This document shows positions 1-12,100 of a DNA stretch of 64,000 nt, one piece after another; position 1 is the stretch's first letter; the number at the start of each line of letters is the position of its first letter. The position numbers and the translations under genes are program-made. Below the pieces are notes generated by a model. It saw only the letters and a list, made by a program, of their open reading frames with translations, was not told where the DNA came from and did no database searches. The DNA comes from Eurosta solidaginis (Eukaryota > Arthropoda > Insecta > Diptera > Tephritidae): contig NC_090322.1 in the NCBI RefSeq assembly GCF_040869045.1, positions 273,818,662-273,882,661 on the forward strand, in the 5' to 3' direction.

Positions 1-1
1 A

Positions 2-530
2 CATCTGCTGCGTCATGAAGGACCAAAGATAAAATGCAATTTTTGTGATAAACGATATGTCCGACAATTAGATTTGAAAGTTCATTTAGAAACTCATTCA
101 GGAGAAACGCCTTTTTTGTGTAATGTATGTGGCAGATCCTACGTTAATAAGCGTGTTTTAAAAAAACACATGCAACAACACGAAGGGTTCTTTCGTTACA
201 CTTGCAAAACTTGTGGAGCAGAATTTTCAAAATATCATCAATATTACTTACATCGCCAGCAGCACACTGGTTGCGCCTATAAGTGCGGCATTTGTGAACG
301 CCAATTTTATAATTGTTACAGGTGCGCCCCTTTGTTTGCTGCAACCGCCCGTTATTGATAAATTTAGTTATTTCACCTTTTTCAGATGCAAACGCCATAT
401 CAGAAGAGTACATAAAGTCATTGACGACTCAGAGATTGAGGGATTTGCAGTGAAAATGAATGATACAAGAGAACACAGGGGGCGAATTGTTGAAGTTTTA
501 AAAAATGCAGATGGTCTATATGATATTTAA
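2..530 (+). CDS. C2H2 zinc-finger protein, C-terminal part (5' end outside window)
   Basis: Probable DNA-binding transcription factor. The frame is open from base 2 and encodes four C2H2 fingers: CNFC...H-x3-H, CNVC...H-x3-H, CKTC...H-x3-H and CGIC...H-x4-H. The last finger is completed only if a 64-bp intron is removed (322-385; donor ACAG|gtgcgc, acceptor tttttcag|ATGC), so the coding exons here are 2-321 and 386-530. The second exon ends KNADGLYDI-stop. The fingers and the position of the last intron resemble the ZAD zinc-finger gene at 1422-3274, which converges on it, so the two look like local paralogues. The N-terminus, where a ZAD domain would be expected, is not in the window. The finger assignment is directly visible; the ZAD-family membership is inference. 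Confidence 0.85.
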
Positions 531-865
531 TAACGAATACATAACTAAAACCATGCGGAGAGTTTTAATAACTCCATTAGGAGTTAATTATTTGGAAAAC
601 GGTAAGATTAAGATTTCTTACAAAGATTTGTGAAATCCCCTGCACTATTTCACTTACTTATCTTTTGTTTTCTCAGTAATAATTCGATACACCGCAAATG
701 ATGCTGTTTTAACGATAGACACTCCCCGAAGATTTTCGAATGTGATTCGTTTTGTTTCGTTGATTTTCCAATAGGGAGGATAATTGATGTATATTAAGGA
801 CGATTTTCTGTCATCTCTTGTCAAATTTGGGAGTGTTCCGGGGTTGAGTTTTTGAATATTATCGT

Positions 866-960
866 TGTTGAGGGTCCATTGCAAGATATAGATCGGGTAA
901 TTCCGGTAAATAGTACCATAAAGAAAGTAGTGGGACCATCTCATTTGACCACGATGATCA
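866..960 (+). repeat. Degenerate copy of dispersed repeat family R
   Basis: The segment reads like a decayed version of the repeat at 41255-41592 and 59155-59455: ggtccattgcaagatatagat, then a ccggtaa step, then accataaag, then ccatctc. It lies between the two convergent zinc-finger genes. The 96-codon antisense ORF over it is not a gene. Confidence 0.45.
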
Positions 961-1039
961 ACGTCTTGAATTCGCGAATAGTCTGAGTTTCCGTAATAAA
1001 TTTTTAATAATGATGAAAGTTGTTAAACGATGAAGGCAA

Positions 1040-1312
1040 TTTCCGAAGGTCCTGAGTTCAAGTCCCGGACAAAATAACATCAAAATTTTATAATATGGTT
1101 TTTTCAAATAGAAATAAATTGTTTAAGCGGAGTCGCCCCTCGACAGTGATTTTCCACACACTCCGTGTGTATTTCTGTCATTAAAAGCTTCTCAGATGCT
1201 GTTCAGAGACGGCATAAAACAAGTCCAATTTGTAGGGAAAACTAAAACACGACACAAATTGGAAGAGAAGCTCGTCCTAAATCTCCGGGGAGGTAAATTG
1301 CACTAGGCACAT
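1040..1312 (+). repeat. tRNA-derived SINE, copy 1 (5' truncated)
   Basis: It begins inside the tRNA-like head with a B-box-like gagttcaagtccc. The family body follows: an acatcaaaatttt stretch, gcggagtcgcccctcg, tttctgtcat, and caaattggaagagaagctc near the end. The A-box half is missing or decayed. The other copies are at 24184, 48490, 52298 and 62347. Confidence 0.75.
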
Positions 1313-1421
1313 ATTATTTTTAGAATTTATCCTAGCAATTATTTAATAATAATGACAACGATTATACATCGAATTTGAACTCACGAAACCTTAATGCTAT
1401 TTATATACATATGCTTTTAAC

Positions 1422-3274
1422 TTAATTAGTATTCTCCTTTGCTGTATTTCCATCATTTTTTGATACCCGCACAATGAGCTTATTGATTTGGTCGATATCT
1501 TCCACTTTATGCACACTTCCAATATGCCGTCTAATTCTAGAAAGTAAATTAAATTAAAACAACATATAACCGCTAGTATAAATAATGGATTACTTGTTAG
1601 GTTCAGAAAAACCTTTATTGCATATAGCGCACGTTAAAGGTAATCCTGTATGTTCCAAGCGATGTCGGCTTAGTTTGGATGGGTGTGAATACTCTTTATT
1701 GCAGATATCACATTTGAATCGAATACCACTATGTAATAGTTCGTGTTTTCTCAAAGCGCTGGTTGTCATAAACGCTTTCCCACACTTAGAACACGAGTAT
1801 GGTAAGTCACCAGAATGATTTCTCATATGAACTTCCAAATCTATTTTACGAACATAACGTTTCTGGCAAATACTGCACTCATTTTTCGGACCCGTATGTT
1901 TCTCAATATGTAGAGTTAGGCTTCCCTTATGCATGAACACTTTATCGCATTCAGTGCATTTGAATAGCGGTTTACGCGTTGACTGGTGTATTTTAATATG
2001 TGTTCTATAAACATCTTCGGTAAAAAACTTTCTTCCACAGTCTTCACAAGTGTAGTTACGTTCACGATTTAAATCATGCGTTCTCTGGTGACGGCGTAGA
2101 TTATTAGCAATGCTGAAAGCACTTGCTATCGTACGGGTTACTGAACTTAAAGAAATTCTCTAATACAATAAATGAAATACTTACGGCAAATATCGCAAAG
2201 AAAAACTTTTGGCCTATGATAACGTGACTGATGTTGCTTTAATTTGTTTTCTGGAAAAAGTTTTTGACAGTGTTCGCAAGGAGTTTCTTTAAATTCTTTA
2301 CCACCATTTTTCGTTCTTTTGACTTTTGAGCGCACTCTTTGGACCGTCGATTTTTTGTCTTTTATTCTTGATTTCGGCGTTGATTTTGATTCCTTCTTTA
2401 ATATCGCGCTGTCACAGGCAACAGAGCACCAATTTCCCTCTGATTCTGCTTCGTGGGAAGAAACTGTTTCGATTAATGGTCCGGAGACTTTACAATCTAT
2501 ATATTCAACCTTTGATAAAAAATATTGTTTTTCTTTTACTGTATAAAAGACAGTGTAGATAATTTCCATTGTTTTACCATTTCTTCCTTTACATCAGCAT
2601 CACAGTCAAATTCATTCATTTTTAATGCTTTCTTCAGCTTTAAATTTTCAGTTCCCTGTGTATCTGTTTCCTTCATGTTAGATTCTAAACCAATACACTT
2701 CGATGGTTTACTTGTAGTAGGAAGTAATGGACTTAGAGAGGTAACATCTGTTTTAACGAGATCTAGCTTTTCTGTATCCTTCAAAATTGTCGGCATTGAT
2801 ATATCTTCCGTTCCCTTAATAACATCTTCGAAAAGAGTTTGCTGGACATTATGTATTAATTTAAAGAAGTATAAAATAAATATAAAATCATCAAACCTCT
2901 GCAGCTCGTGATAAATCTGTTGACTCCACACTCTTGCACAAATTCTGGATGTTCACCCATTCAAATTCATTTGCATCCGATGACTCATCTTCATCCTTTT
3001 GTGATAAATAATATAATTCACGTGCTGATTTTTGTGCCTTCTTCATGAATCGATATGAATTTAGCAACTGCTGTACACAATCTTGACATAAATAGCGTAC
3101 ATTCTTGACGTAAGATGATGATGCATCTGCCTTTTCCACGTCCAACTGCGTACAAATTTTGAAGCATTCCTGGTATGTTAGCGGCTCATTTAAATCAGTT
3201 ACGCGCAGATACCAATCACACAGGTCCGCGTGATCTTTCTCTGATAAACACGCTCGACAAACACTTTTTGACAT
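1422..3274 (-). CDS. ZAD-C2H2 zinc-finger protein, five exons, 537 aa
   Basis: Probable nuclear DNA-binding protein of the insect ZAD-ZnF family. Exons on the minus strand: 3274-2897, 2841-2578, 2509-2185, 2125-1594, 1536-1422. All introns are GT-AG and 55-68 bp, and the phases join without a stop (1614 nt). The start is the ATG at 3274, directly before the ZAD domain, whose zinc ligands are C6, C9, C63 and C66; the upstream in-frame ATG at 3379 would add an unrelated leader. An acidic linker follows, then eight C2H2 fingers. Finger 2 is created by joining exons 3 and 4 (CDIC|PSAF), and finger 8 by joining exons 4 and 5 (NKGFSEPNK|IRRHIGSVH). Intron 2 (2510-2577) has a poor acceptor (atcaaag) and is the least certain boundary. 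ZAD domains dimerise; the DNA target is unknown. Confidence 0.88.
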
Positions 3275-3379
3275 GGCGTTTTCAGTATATTGTTTGTAGA
3301 TGAATTTTAAGATGAAAATTTCTTGCTGGAGTAGGAATGTCTTTAAATCGAGTAATATATTCTCGTTATCGACGACCAA

Positions 3380-3990
3380 TAATCGATAATTTTGGTCGAT
3401 CAGCTGTTAGCTGCTCTAGTTAAGACCACATTAAGCGGCGCGACATGTAGCGGCATCGGCGCTTCACTTTTTTGCCTATTTGATCAACATTGCCTCCAAT
3501 GGCCGCGCCGCACAGTGCTGCTGCCGCTAGATGTGAATTGTTGAATAAGAATACATGCAAATATTTTGCAGCGCAATGTAGTACAGCTCAGTGTGTTCTT
3601 AACTTTAAACTAAGGCTACACTGCGCTTCACTTTTTTGCGTATTTAATCAAATTGATCCATATGGTTCACATTTGTTTACTGCCTTCCACTCTAAACGCA
3701 ACATAACCTCAATTTAAGTTGCCAAACTATTTAATAAACTGTAGACCAAAGCAACATCGCACTTCAAATCCACTGATGTAACTTTATACATGAAGAACGG
3801 CAGATTCATATTGTCGTATAGCAATTTGAAAAATACTACCTTTCTAAGCTATCTAGCAAAAACAAAGATGATAAATGGATAAAAGGGCCAGTTTGCTACT
3901 CGGTGAAATAAAAAAAATGGCAGCCTTCTTAATCGCGAAAGCAAAGTTTTCTAGTTTGGGTATCGGCAAAGAGGATTAATATATATATAT
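3380..3990. other. Intergenic region upstream of the ZAD gene
   Basis: This 0.6 kb should hold the minus-strand gene's promoter. An aatcgataa motif, close to the Drosophila DRE core, lies at about 3381-3389. A 32-bp imperfect direct repeat around gcgcttcacttttttgc occurs at about 3459-3490 and 3623-3657. I see no coding signal. Confidence 0.35.
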
Positions 3991-4060
3991 CAGGCATGCT
4001 TAACGAACGAAACGATATCATTTCGTTACGATAATCAACGCTAATAAACGGAACGCGTAT
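3991..4060. repeat. Partial hAT-type MITE (left arm)
   Basis: It starts with caggcatgcttaacgaacg and matches the left arm of the complete foldback element at 19986-20175 for about 60 bp, then breaks off. It follows an (AT)n run. This is a truncated copy. Confidence 0.7.
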
Positions 4061-4114
4061 TAGCGATTGTGGATGAAACAAATGTGATAACTTCTGCATA
4101 GGCGTCAAATTACA

Positions 4115-4242
4115 AATAGAATGGATCACCTGATTTGTAATTGACTATCGCTGTCTCATTCTGTATCTCTTTCCATCACCCGCTGAAGATAGCCGGTCCT
4201 ATGTGCCGCCATATTGAACACCCCGTCAGTCGGTTGACGGAT
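4115..4242 (+). repeat. Dispersed repeat family S, left part, interrupted by a LINE insertion
   Basis: The stretch from ggatcacctgatttgtaat through gccgccatattgaacacc to gttgacggata matches 61535-61690. In that copy gttgacggata continues straight into agatatcacacttg, whereas here the same continuation appears only at about 5198-5224. The sequence between, 4243-5197, is therefore an insertion. Confidence 0.7.
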
Positions 4243-4335
4243 AATTTAATTTTAATTTATTTATTATTACGGCTGTTTAGGCCTTAGACTTAAACTACTA
4301 AGTACAATTCATTATTATATCATTTATTTCTATTG

Positions 4336-4860
4336 AATATGCTGTTGGAATGCCATGTGATTCCGATCAGCATATTTACTGGCGTAACAAACGGACGAGT
4401 TTGGGAGCCAGTCATTTAAGGAAGGTTGGAAAGGACACGTTTCCAATCCTCCAGGGCTCCCAGCTTAAGGCAACAAAATTTGGAACTTATATTTTTCAAT
4501 TATATTTGTATTTTAAGCTGTCGGAATGTATTGGTCTCCGATAAACACAGCTAAACATGTCTTTGGATGTTGGAAATTGAAGTGTACCCAATCACCCCTC
4601 AATTTTGTTTAGTAATGACGCTGTCGGAATGCATGAAGATTCCGATCAGCACAGCTCAAAATATGTTGGGAGGTTGAAAAGGACGTGTTTCCAATCCCCC
4701 CTGCTCCAACTTTTGTTTGACCTAATTTTGGTTACACATCATATAATTTCATTGTTATATTAATGCTGTCGGAATGCGAGTGATCCCGGTCAGCAACAGT
4801 AAATATAGGCTGAAAAAACCGAATTCCAGCGAAATTTGTTGTTGGAACTGTCTGGAGTTA
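4336..4860 (-). repeat. Four degenerate ~140-bp tandem units, each with a short hairpin
   Basis: Units begin at about 4338, 4517, 4620 and 4763 with gctgtcggaatgc-type sequence. The CGGAAT...ATTCCG arms, 7-8 nt apart, can fold into a small hairpin. Further parts of the unit, a ttccaatcc box and a pyrimidine-rich stretch, recur in the first three. They lie in the 3' UTR of the LINE fragment. Confidence 0.6.
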
Positions 4861-5006
4861 CAGGTGGCGACTGATTTTCTTTTCCTAAGGGCCGGGTGCA
4901 TTGTATTTTGCTGCTACCAGTATTACCATTCCCTTTTCGCGCTCCAGTATCGGTATGTCATGTAAAAAATAAAAGAAAAAAAAAACTTTATCTTATTGGA
5001 AGGGTT

Positions 5007-5197
5007 TTACAATGCTCCAATAAACTTTTTTTTTAAAGTATTGAAGTTATTACTACTTTTTATGTGATTAGGAAGTTCATTGAAATATTTCAGGCCCTTA
5101 TAAAATATATTTGCTTGTCCACTTCTGTTTTGAAAAGAGGTAATCTAAAATTATTGTTTTCTCTGATTACGTATGAATGTGCATCATTTACATATCT
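5007..5197 (-). pseudogene. LINE reverse transcriptase C-terminus (fragment)
   Basis: Two overlapping minus-strand frames give a typical C-terminal RT tail: NNFRLPLFKT, then a frameshift, then IFYKGLKYFNELPNHIK and an L-stop at 5007-5009. This kind of tail follows the thumb region in many arthropod LINEs. It is truncated and frameshifted, so it is not functional. The clade cannot be fixed from this piece. Confidence 0.6.
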
Positions 5198-5225
5198 AAG
5201 ATATCACACTTGTTTTATCCACAAT

Positions 5226-5788
5226 GATACTAGCAGTTGACCCTTGTTCTAGAAATTTACCCAACTGTTGAAAGTTGGCTACTTTTGCAAGCCAGATGGT
5301 GCTGGTGCTGCCATATTTTTCGTTCTCCATGCTTGATCAAAAACTATATAAGCCCGAACACATAAGATTTTCGTTGCAGCATCGTGGTGCATTGATGGCT
5401 GAATAAATTGCATGCGTTTGCATAGCCTTTTTGTCGTTCCCGATACAAAGACTTGCAACCAACTTATTTGTCGGCGCACGAAGCTGCATCAAAAATCTTA
5501 TGTGTTTGGGCCTTTATGTGTCGGGCCTTTTTCATGCATCCTTGGTTTAGCCGCAGTTGTACGCATCTATGGTTGTATGGAACGCTAAAAATGCTGATTT
5601 GGTCGGACAGGAGTAACTACGGGCGTTTAGAACATATGATAGTTTGTCAGCTGTTTCTAGTAAGAATTTGTGAACGTAATTAGAAGAGGTTAAATAAATA
5701 AATTTTAATTAATATATCTATCCTAGTTGTAATTAGTGTATTTCTTCAATTTAATGTCCATGAAAGAATGGGGCCTATGCCGATGTAG
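5226..5788. other. Sequence upstream of FBXL4 exon 1, no gene recognised
   Basis: Short open frames occur on both strands, but none resembles a known protein. The FBXL4 promoter or an upstream non-coding or coding exon may lie here. An AG acceptor-like site (gatgtag) ends at 5788, at the upstream limit of the exon-1 open frame. Confidence 0.3.
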
Positions 5789-5890
5789 AAAATACATCGT
5801 GAAAATTGTTTGGCAAAACAAAAGTCAATATTAGACACTGATAAAAGCTGGAAGAATCGTCATCACAGCGTGCTACATACTTTTCCTCAA

Positions 5891-6190
5891 ATGTCTTCGG
5901 CATCAGATGATGACCTTTGCAAAACAGAAGCTGGTGCCATAGTTGACTTCATCAATCGCGGCACTACAGATGATATTGAGTTATACAATCATTTTGATGA
6001 CTCTGAGGCAATCAAAGATTCAGAAGGATTTTGTTATGCTGGATATCGCTTGGACCAGTATGCACTACACGTAGTTGACTTTAGTTCACAGTATGGTAGC
6101 GATTATAGTATTTCGTATACGGCTGATAATATAACTGGAAAACCTCGCAAGTATCCCGAATATGGCGATTTTCCAGAAACATACGCAATG
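5891..6190 (+). CDS. FBXL4: FBXL4 exon 1 (first recognised coding exon)
   Basis: It encodes aa 1-100: an acidic leader (MSSASDDDLCKTEAG), then YALHVVDFSSQYGS and SYTADNITGKPRKYPEYGDF, the strongest family match. The frame is open back to a TAG at 5786-5788 with no earlier ATG. The donor is ATG|gtatgt, phase 0. A mitochondrial leader like that of human FBXL4 is not obvious, so an upstream exon could supply one. Confidence 0.85.
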
Positions 6191-9100
6191 GTATGTTATT
6201 AAATTTGTATGTACATTATTATGGTCGATTCTTCGGATTTTGTGATGTAGGCCGCCAATAAAAAAATATGTACGTTTAAAAAATAGTAAAAGTATTTACT
6301 ATCAGCGTTTAAAGAGCCCAAGAAACGTTACAAAACCATTATATTGCCCATAATGAATGTATATAATATACATAAATAGTAAGTAAAGAAATTAAAAATC
6401 ACAATTCTTGATATCTTTATTTAAAAGCGAACTTATGGCGATTGGTGGCAGAGAGCACCGAGTCATATAAAAGAGATTCAGCCGCAAAATTTGCCAAAAA
6501 TACCAGCTCACGACTTCATAGGTAAGTGTACAAACCCGTTAATGCAATACAATTGTTCAAACAAAATTCCAAGTTCTGTTCGTACCGCTAGTACCAAGAA
6601 AAATACTGCGAACCTCAGAAGCGCTCTCTTAATCTTAGGGGGTATTTAAGCACCTACAGAAATTTTTCATTGATTGCTTCCTCGTGCTGGATCACCCTAG
6701 GGTTATTATTCGCTTCCCAAGGCAGTCGGTTCTATGTACCGGAGCGACTCGGGATTTTTCCCGACCAAGGACTGTCATTTCAGTGTGACCCCATTTAATT
6801 TGTTATGTCCCTCCCACAAATTGTCATCCTCCCAGCAGTTCCATGTAGCGGGACTGCTCCATATTCTCTTCTCCGGGAAGGTATCGAACGCAATCCGGGT
6901 CCGTCTCCTGACCCCGATCCTGAGAAATGGTTTTGCTACATTTGCCGGAAAAGAATCTTTTTAGGACGGTCATACCTTTGTCAGTGTGTCTCGTGTAAGG
7001 GATGGTTGCATCGGACAGGTTCTGGGCTAGACCCCAAAACCAGACGTCCACGTAACTTCTATAAATCTTTTGTGGCACCTTGCTGTTCACGTCCTATGAC
7101 ATCCCGTAGTCTGCGCATTAGCCCCCCACCCCCCGCTACCTTCCAGCAGCCCCGCTGCTCAGCAAGCCACAACAAGTACACGCTGTTGCTCGCGCCCCAC
7201 GGCGCCAACAACTCACACGGCTGCTCCCACTCATACCTACAATCTCCGTAGTAGAGTCGGGAGCAATGCCGACCATCAGCCCCTGCCCACGTCTTCTTCC
7301 CCCCTCTTTTCCGACAGCAATTGTGTAGGTCAGGGAAACAGACTCTTAGTCCCTACCTCCCTTTGCACCGTTTGCCAGCACAGAATATATACGTTTGCGA
7401 CATCCGCCCAATGCAGCTCCTGCCATGGACGGTGCCACTTTCCTAGATGTTCTGGTCTCCGCGACGGCAACCCCCCGACGGGTTTCATTGCGCCATGTTG
7501 CCAGGCCACATACCCAAATAAACAGGGTACCCCAATGCCTACCCAAGGACGTCTAGTCCCAGGGCCTCAACAGCCTTCCACAACCCAGGCGTAGTCACCC
7601 GTCACTTACTCCCAGAGTGACGACGTCTCCCCCTATGCACTTCAGAATACTGCAGTTAAACTGTAATGGATTAACTGGGAAGATCAGGGAGATAGTCGAC
7701 TTAATGAAGCGGCACAACATCCGCATTGCTGCGATTCAAGAGACTAAACTCACAGCAAGATCTGCATTGCAGACCTGTCCTGGGTATAATGTCCACAGAA
7801 AAGATCGCGAGAGCGGAAATGGATCGGCCGCGCGCTTATCATACACCGCACTGTGTAATATCATATATTTGATCCCGAAATCGACCGCAGGGACAGTGTC
7901 TTAGAACGTCAAGGATTATCTGTCCGGTCGGGCGATGCAAATCTAGAAATCATCAACATCTACATCCCTCCTGTCATCTATTGCCCCAGTGGATACCGCC
8001 CTGATATCAGCGGCGTACTCACTGGAAACAATCGCATTATCTTAGGCGATTTCAATGCCCATCACGATCTATGGCATTCAAACTTGCGGGTAGACAGTGC
8101 GGGATTCAGTATGAATCGTGAGCGTAGGACTCGTAAACTGGCAGCCGATGGTAACATTGGCATCTGACCACCTGCCTATACTTATTTCGCTCGAGCGTAC
8201 CGCCGACTTCATCGTCACAGAAAAACGCACTTACATATACTTTAAAAAAGGAAAGTGGGACGAATACAAATCCTTTACAGACAACCGCTTTGCTGCCCTC
8301 CCTATCCCGACTGATGTCCGCCAAGGGGAGCGTGCTTTCCGCAAGGTCATTGAATCCGCCTCGGCTCGCTTCATTCCCGCCGGTAGATCTCCCGAAATTC
8401 GGCCCCACTTTCCGGCGGACGCCGCAAATTTAGCGAGAGAACGTGACCTTATAAAACAGCTTGACCCCGGCGACCCCCAAATAAAAGATATAAACCAACA
8501 CATCAGATTGCTTGTGGATGAACACAAGCGGGCGAAATGGGAGGAGCATCTAAGCGGTTGTAACCTCTCTGCCGGTGTAGGTAAACTTTGGTCCACCGTA
8601 AAGTCCCTATCGAATCCATCTAGGCACAATGACAAAGTTTCCATCGCCTTTGGCGATAAAGTGCTGTCGGATGCGAAAAAATGCGCGAGCGGCATCTGCC
8701 GACAATTTATAATGCATTCTAAGGTCGACGCACATAAACATAAATTCAGCAATTAGCATCACCGCCAAAGTGGTTGAGGATGCCATCGGTCATGCTAAAC
8801 CATCCAAAGCAGTGGGCCCAGACGGCATAGCCATGCTGATGCTTAAAAGCCTAGGGAAAGAGGGCTTCAATGTCTTCAACCTGTCTCTTTCCATCTTTAT
8901 CATTACTGTAAAGTGGAAAATGGCCAAGGTGGTCTCGCTACTAAAGCCTGTGAATCCAGCTAACATAGGAGGGTCATATCGCCCGATTTCTCTGCTATCG
9001 CCAGTAGCCAAGACGCTTGAAGCCATTTTGCTCCCCTACTTCAAAGCAAATTTGCAGCTAGCCTGTCATCAGCATGGCTTCAGAAAACACCATAGCACCA

Positions 9101-12100
9101 CCACCGCGCTAAATGCCATTAGCACCCAGATAAATTGCGGTTTAAATCAAAACCCCCACCATAGAACAGTACTCGTTGCGCTACACCGAGACCTGCACAA
9201 TAATGGCCACAGGCCCAGGCCCACAGATCGATGAGTTTTGCAACAGAATAAACGGCTACCTCCCTAATCTCTCCAGTTGTTTCGCCTTGCGAAACCTGGC
9301 ATTATCACCGACAAAATCCTCCGCGACCGTATTTACAACATGGACGCCCCAAATTTCGACCATTTTGAACATCCACGTCGATGGCACTACGCTACCGACT
9401 GTCTTACACCCCAAAATCTTGGGTGTGACGCTCGATCAGGATCTACATTTTGGTGAGCATGCAGCCACAATTGTACCGAATATCCAGAGCCGTAATAAAA
9501 TCTTCAAATCTCTTGCTGGCAGTACTTGGGGAAAAGATAAAGAAACGCTCATTACCACTTACAAAGCAATTGGCCAGCCGATTGCATGGTATGCGTCCCC
9601 GATATGGTCTCCAAGACTAAAAACTACTCACTGGAAGAAGCTACAGGCCTGCCAAAATACTGCCCTCAGAACCGCCACGGGTTGTCTTCGTATGTCCCCA
9701 GAACACCATCTACATAATGAGGCGAGAATACTCCCCATGAGGGAGGGAAATGAAATGCTAACCAAACAGTTCCTGTTGAATACCCAAGAACCAGGTCATC
9801 CCAACAGATATCTGATTGATTAGCCAATACCGCCCAGGGGCTTAAGGAGTCATCTGCGTTAGCATTATGAGGAAATACGGCACCTGAGTACACAGCCGTA
9901 TGAAGGTACAGCAACAACAACAAAGCCAAAAAACACAAGTAGGTCCTCAGTGAACTCCACAAACAGGCGTCGGACCTCTATGTCAGGAATTGCCCGGTGA
10001 ATCCTAAACTTGCAGAAGAGGAACACACACTCCCTAGGGAAACGCAAGTAGCTCAACTTCGATCTGGATACTGTAACAGGTTAAACTCTTATCTATCCTC
10101 AATCAACCCCGAAATACAAAATGTATGCCCTGCTTGCAATGTGCCCCCACATGACACCAACCATCTCTTCATTGTAATGTGGAACCAACGCCTCTAACAC
10201 GCTCTTATTATGGTCCACCCCTGTTGAAACAGCAAGTTTCCTTGGACGCCCGTTAGAGGATATTGATGGCAATTTGTGATCGGTCACACCTATTGGATGG
10301 GGCGAAGCACTGCTACAACAACAACAACAGGGTTATTTTAGGCCGGTTTATAAAGACCTGACATTGCTTACAGTGTTATCAGAATATTTTCACGACCAAT
10401 ACTAGAAGCTATCTAGGACCAACCCTACTTAATGATTCGTGATCCGATAGTTGAACTGCGCCCAATAGGTGTAGGCCTAATATTCAAAGGGCAGGACCGC
10501 ATAAAATATATCGTCGGGATTCAAGGGGTTGATAAGCGCAGTTCACAGCTTCCACAAACCAATTATCAACCTCACCTCCGCGAGGCGAATCTTGTTACAA
10601 ATTTGAATGTATCATACACATATTTAGCAGGCGAGGCTCTGGAGACCCCAACTGGACTTGTTACCGGAACGTACAGGATCTATATCCCAAAACTTGTATG
10701 CGATCCAAGTGACAGGGCCCTATAAGAACTCCATTCATGTGACTTTAGTCCACTCTCTTTAGTGAAAGGACTAACTTTTTTAGTTTAATGTCCTATCCCG
10801 CAGCCTAGCGTTTCCTTCTTGATATATCATATGCCTTATGTCTCCTCTTTATTTCTCCCCACCGAACTGGGGCAGTATATGCATCAAGAGCTGCTCCCTC
10901 CTTTATCAACTCGTCGATTTTTTGTTTATTTATTAACTTTGTTTAAGGCTATCGGATGTTGTAGTCCGACTAGAAACGATTGGAATAGTTAAAAGGCATA
11001 AATGGCTGTGTTTTGCGATTAAGCAACGTTAATGCAACCGATCTAGAACTTCACGTGTACGCTGCTGCTGATTGGAGGCAAATAGCTCAGATAGGATGTC
11101 ACATTTGTTTTCTATTTAAATGGAGGATTAATAAGCTGATCATTAAACCGGGTTGGTACCCATATAAGAAAAAAAGTTGTGAAAGTCTACCCCTAAATTT
11201 GACGCTTATGTTGTGAGGGTTTCGGAAACATTTTTTAACATTTTTTTTACCCTTCGAAATACACGGAAATTGTTTTTAACACGCACATAATTAATTGCAT
11301 TTGTTGCTATATGTACTGTGGCATAGTTAATCGCTTTTGTTGCTTGTTTTACTCTAATGCCTTGTATTTGTGGTCTTAGAGTTGAGCGCACTCAACCTAA
11401 GGTTCAATGTGCTAAGTGTTCGGTACTTTTTCATCTTCCCTGTGTGGGTTTTTTGGAGACTGACTTAGACTTTTTAAGAGAGTCTAATAGTGCTTTTTAC
11501 TGTAAAGCTTGTGCGTGTGAGCGTCGTGGGTCGATTCGATCGCCGCCCGCCTCTCTTAAATCATCATCTAACAAAGCGTCATCGTGTATTGTAAATGACC
11601 TGCCCTTGCTGCCTGCTGGTTCACTCAATGAAGATATGCAAAACAAAAACAATCGCGATAATGTGTGCAATATAGAAAAAACATTGAAGTCGTTAGTGTG
11701 TGATATTGCTGTGCTAAAAGGCAATGAGGAGAAGATTTTACATCTGCTTAATACATCAATAGACGAAGGTAATCGTTTACGTCGACAAGTCAGCGACCTG
11801 CAAGTAAAGTTAAGCTCTATGCAGAATGCGCTCTGTAACTTGCCGCTGGCTACCTGTCGCTCTCGCTCTTCCTCTGAGTCATGCATTGCTGCTGTTTCCA
11901 ATGTTCGTTCGAATGTGGGTATAATTGGTGCTGCACATTCTAATGGTACTTCCTCATCGTCACACACGACAAGTGAAAAAGTAGTTGTTCTTTCTGCTTT
12001 GCCTGCTGCTTCTAAACATACAGCAGTTGCTAATACGTGTGCTATGGCTACCAATGTTGATGCTTGTTCTACTGTTAAAAATAGTGCTATGAACGTTGAA

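Larger units (their letters stand above)
4243..5197 (-). mobile_element. 5'-truncated non-LTR retrotransposon insertion (minus strand)
   Basis: The limits come from comparison with the uninterrupted family-S repeat near 61535-61725. On the minus strand it carries the last about 60 codons of a LINE reverse transcriptase (5197-5007), then a long 3' UTR with four tandem hairpin units (4336-4860). It ends in an A/T-rich taataataaataaat tail next to the target. A 5'-truncated body with a low-complexity 3' tail fits target-primed reverse transcription. No clear target-site duplication is visible. Confidence 0.65.

Noticed and set aside
654..944. 96-codon minus-strand ORF between the zinc-finger genes
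   Set aside because: It overlaps a decayed family-R repeat and has no domain.
5810..6202. Use of TTG at 5810 as the FBXL4 start
   Set aside because: Nuclear genes in insects start with ATG; the first ATG in this frame is 5891, and the frame must end at the donor 6190, not at the stop at 6200-6202.
10432..10725. 97-codon ORF in the gap after LINE copy A
   Set aside because: No similarity seen and no splice or promoter context; left as unassigned.
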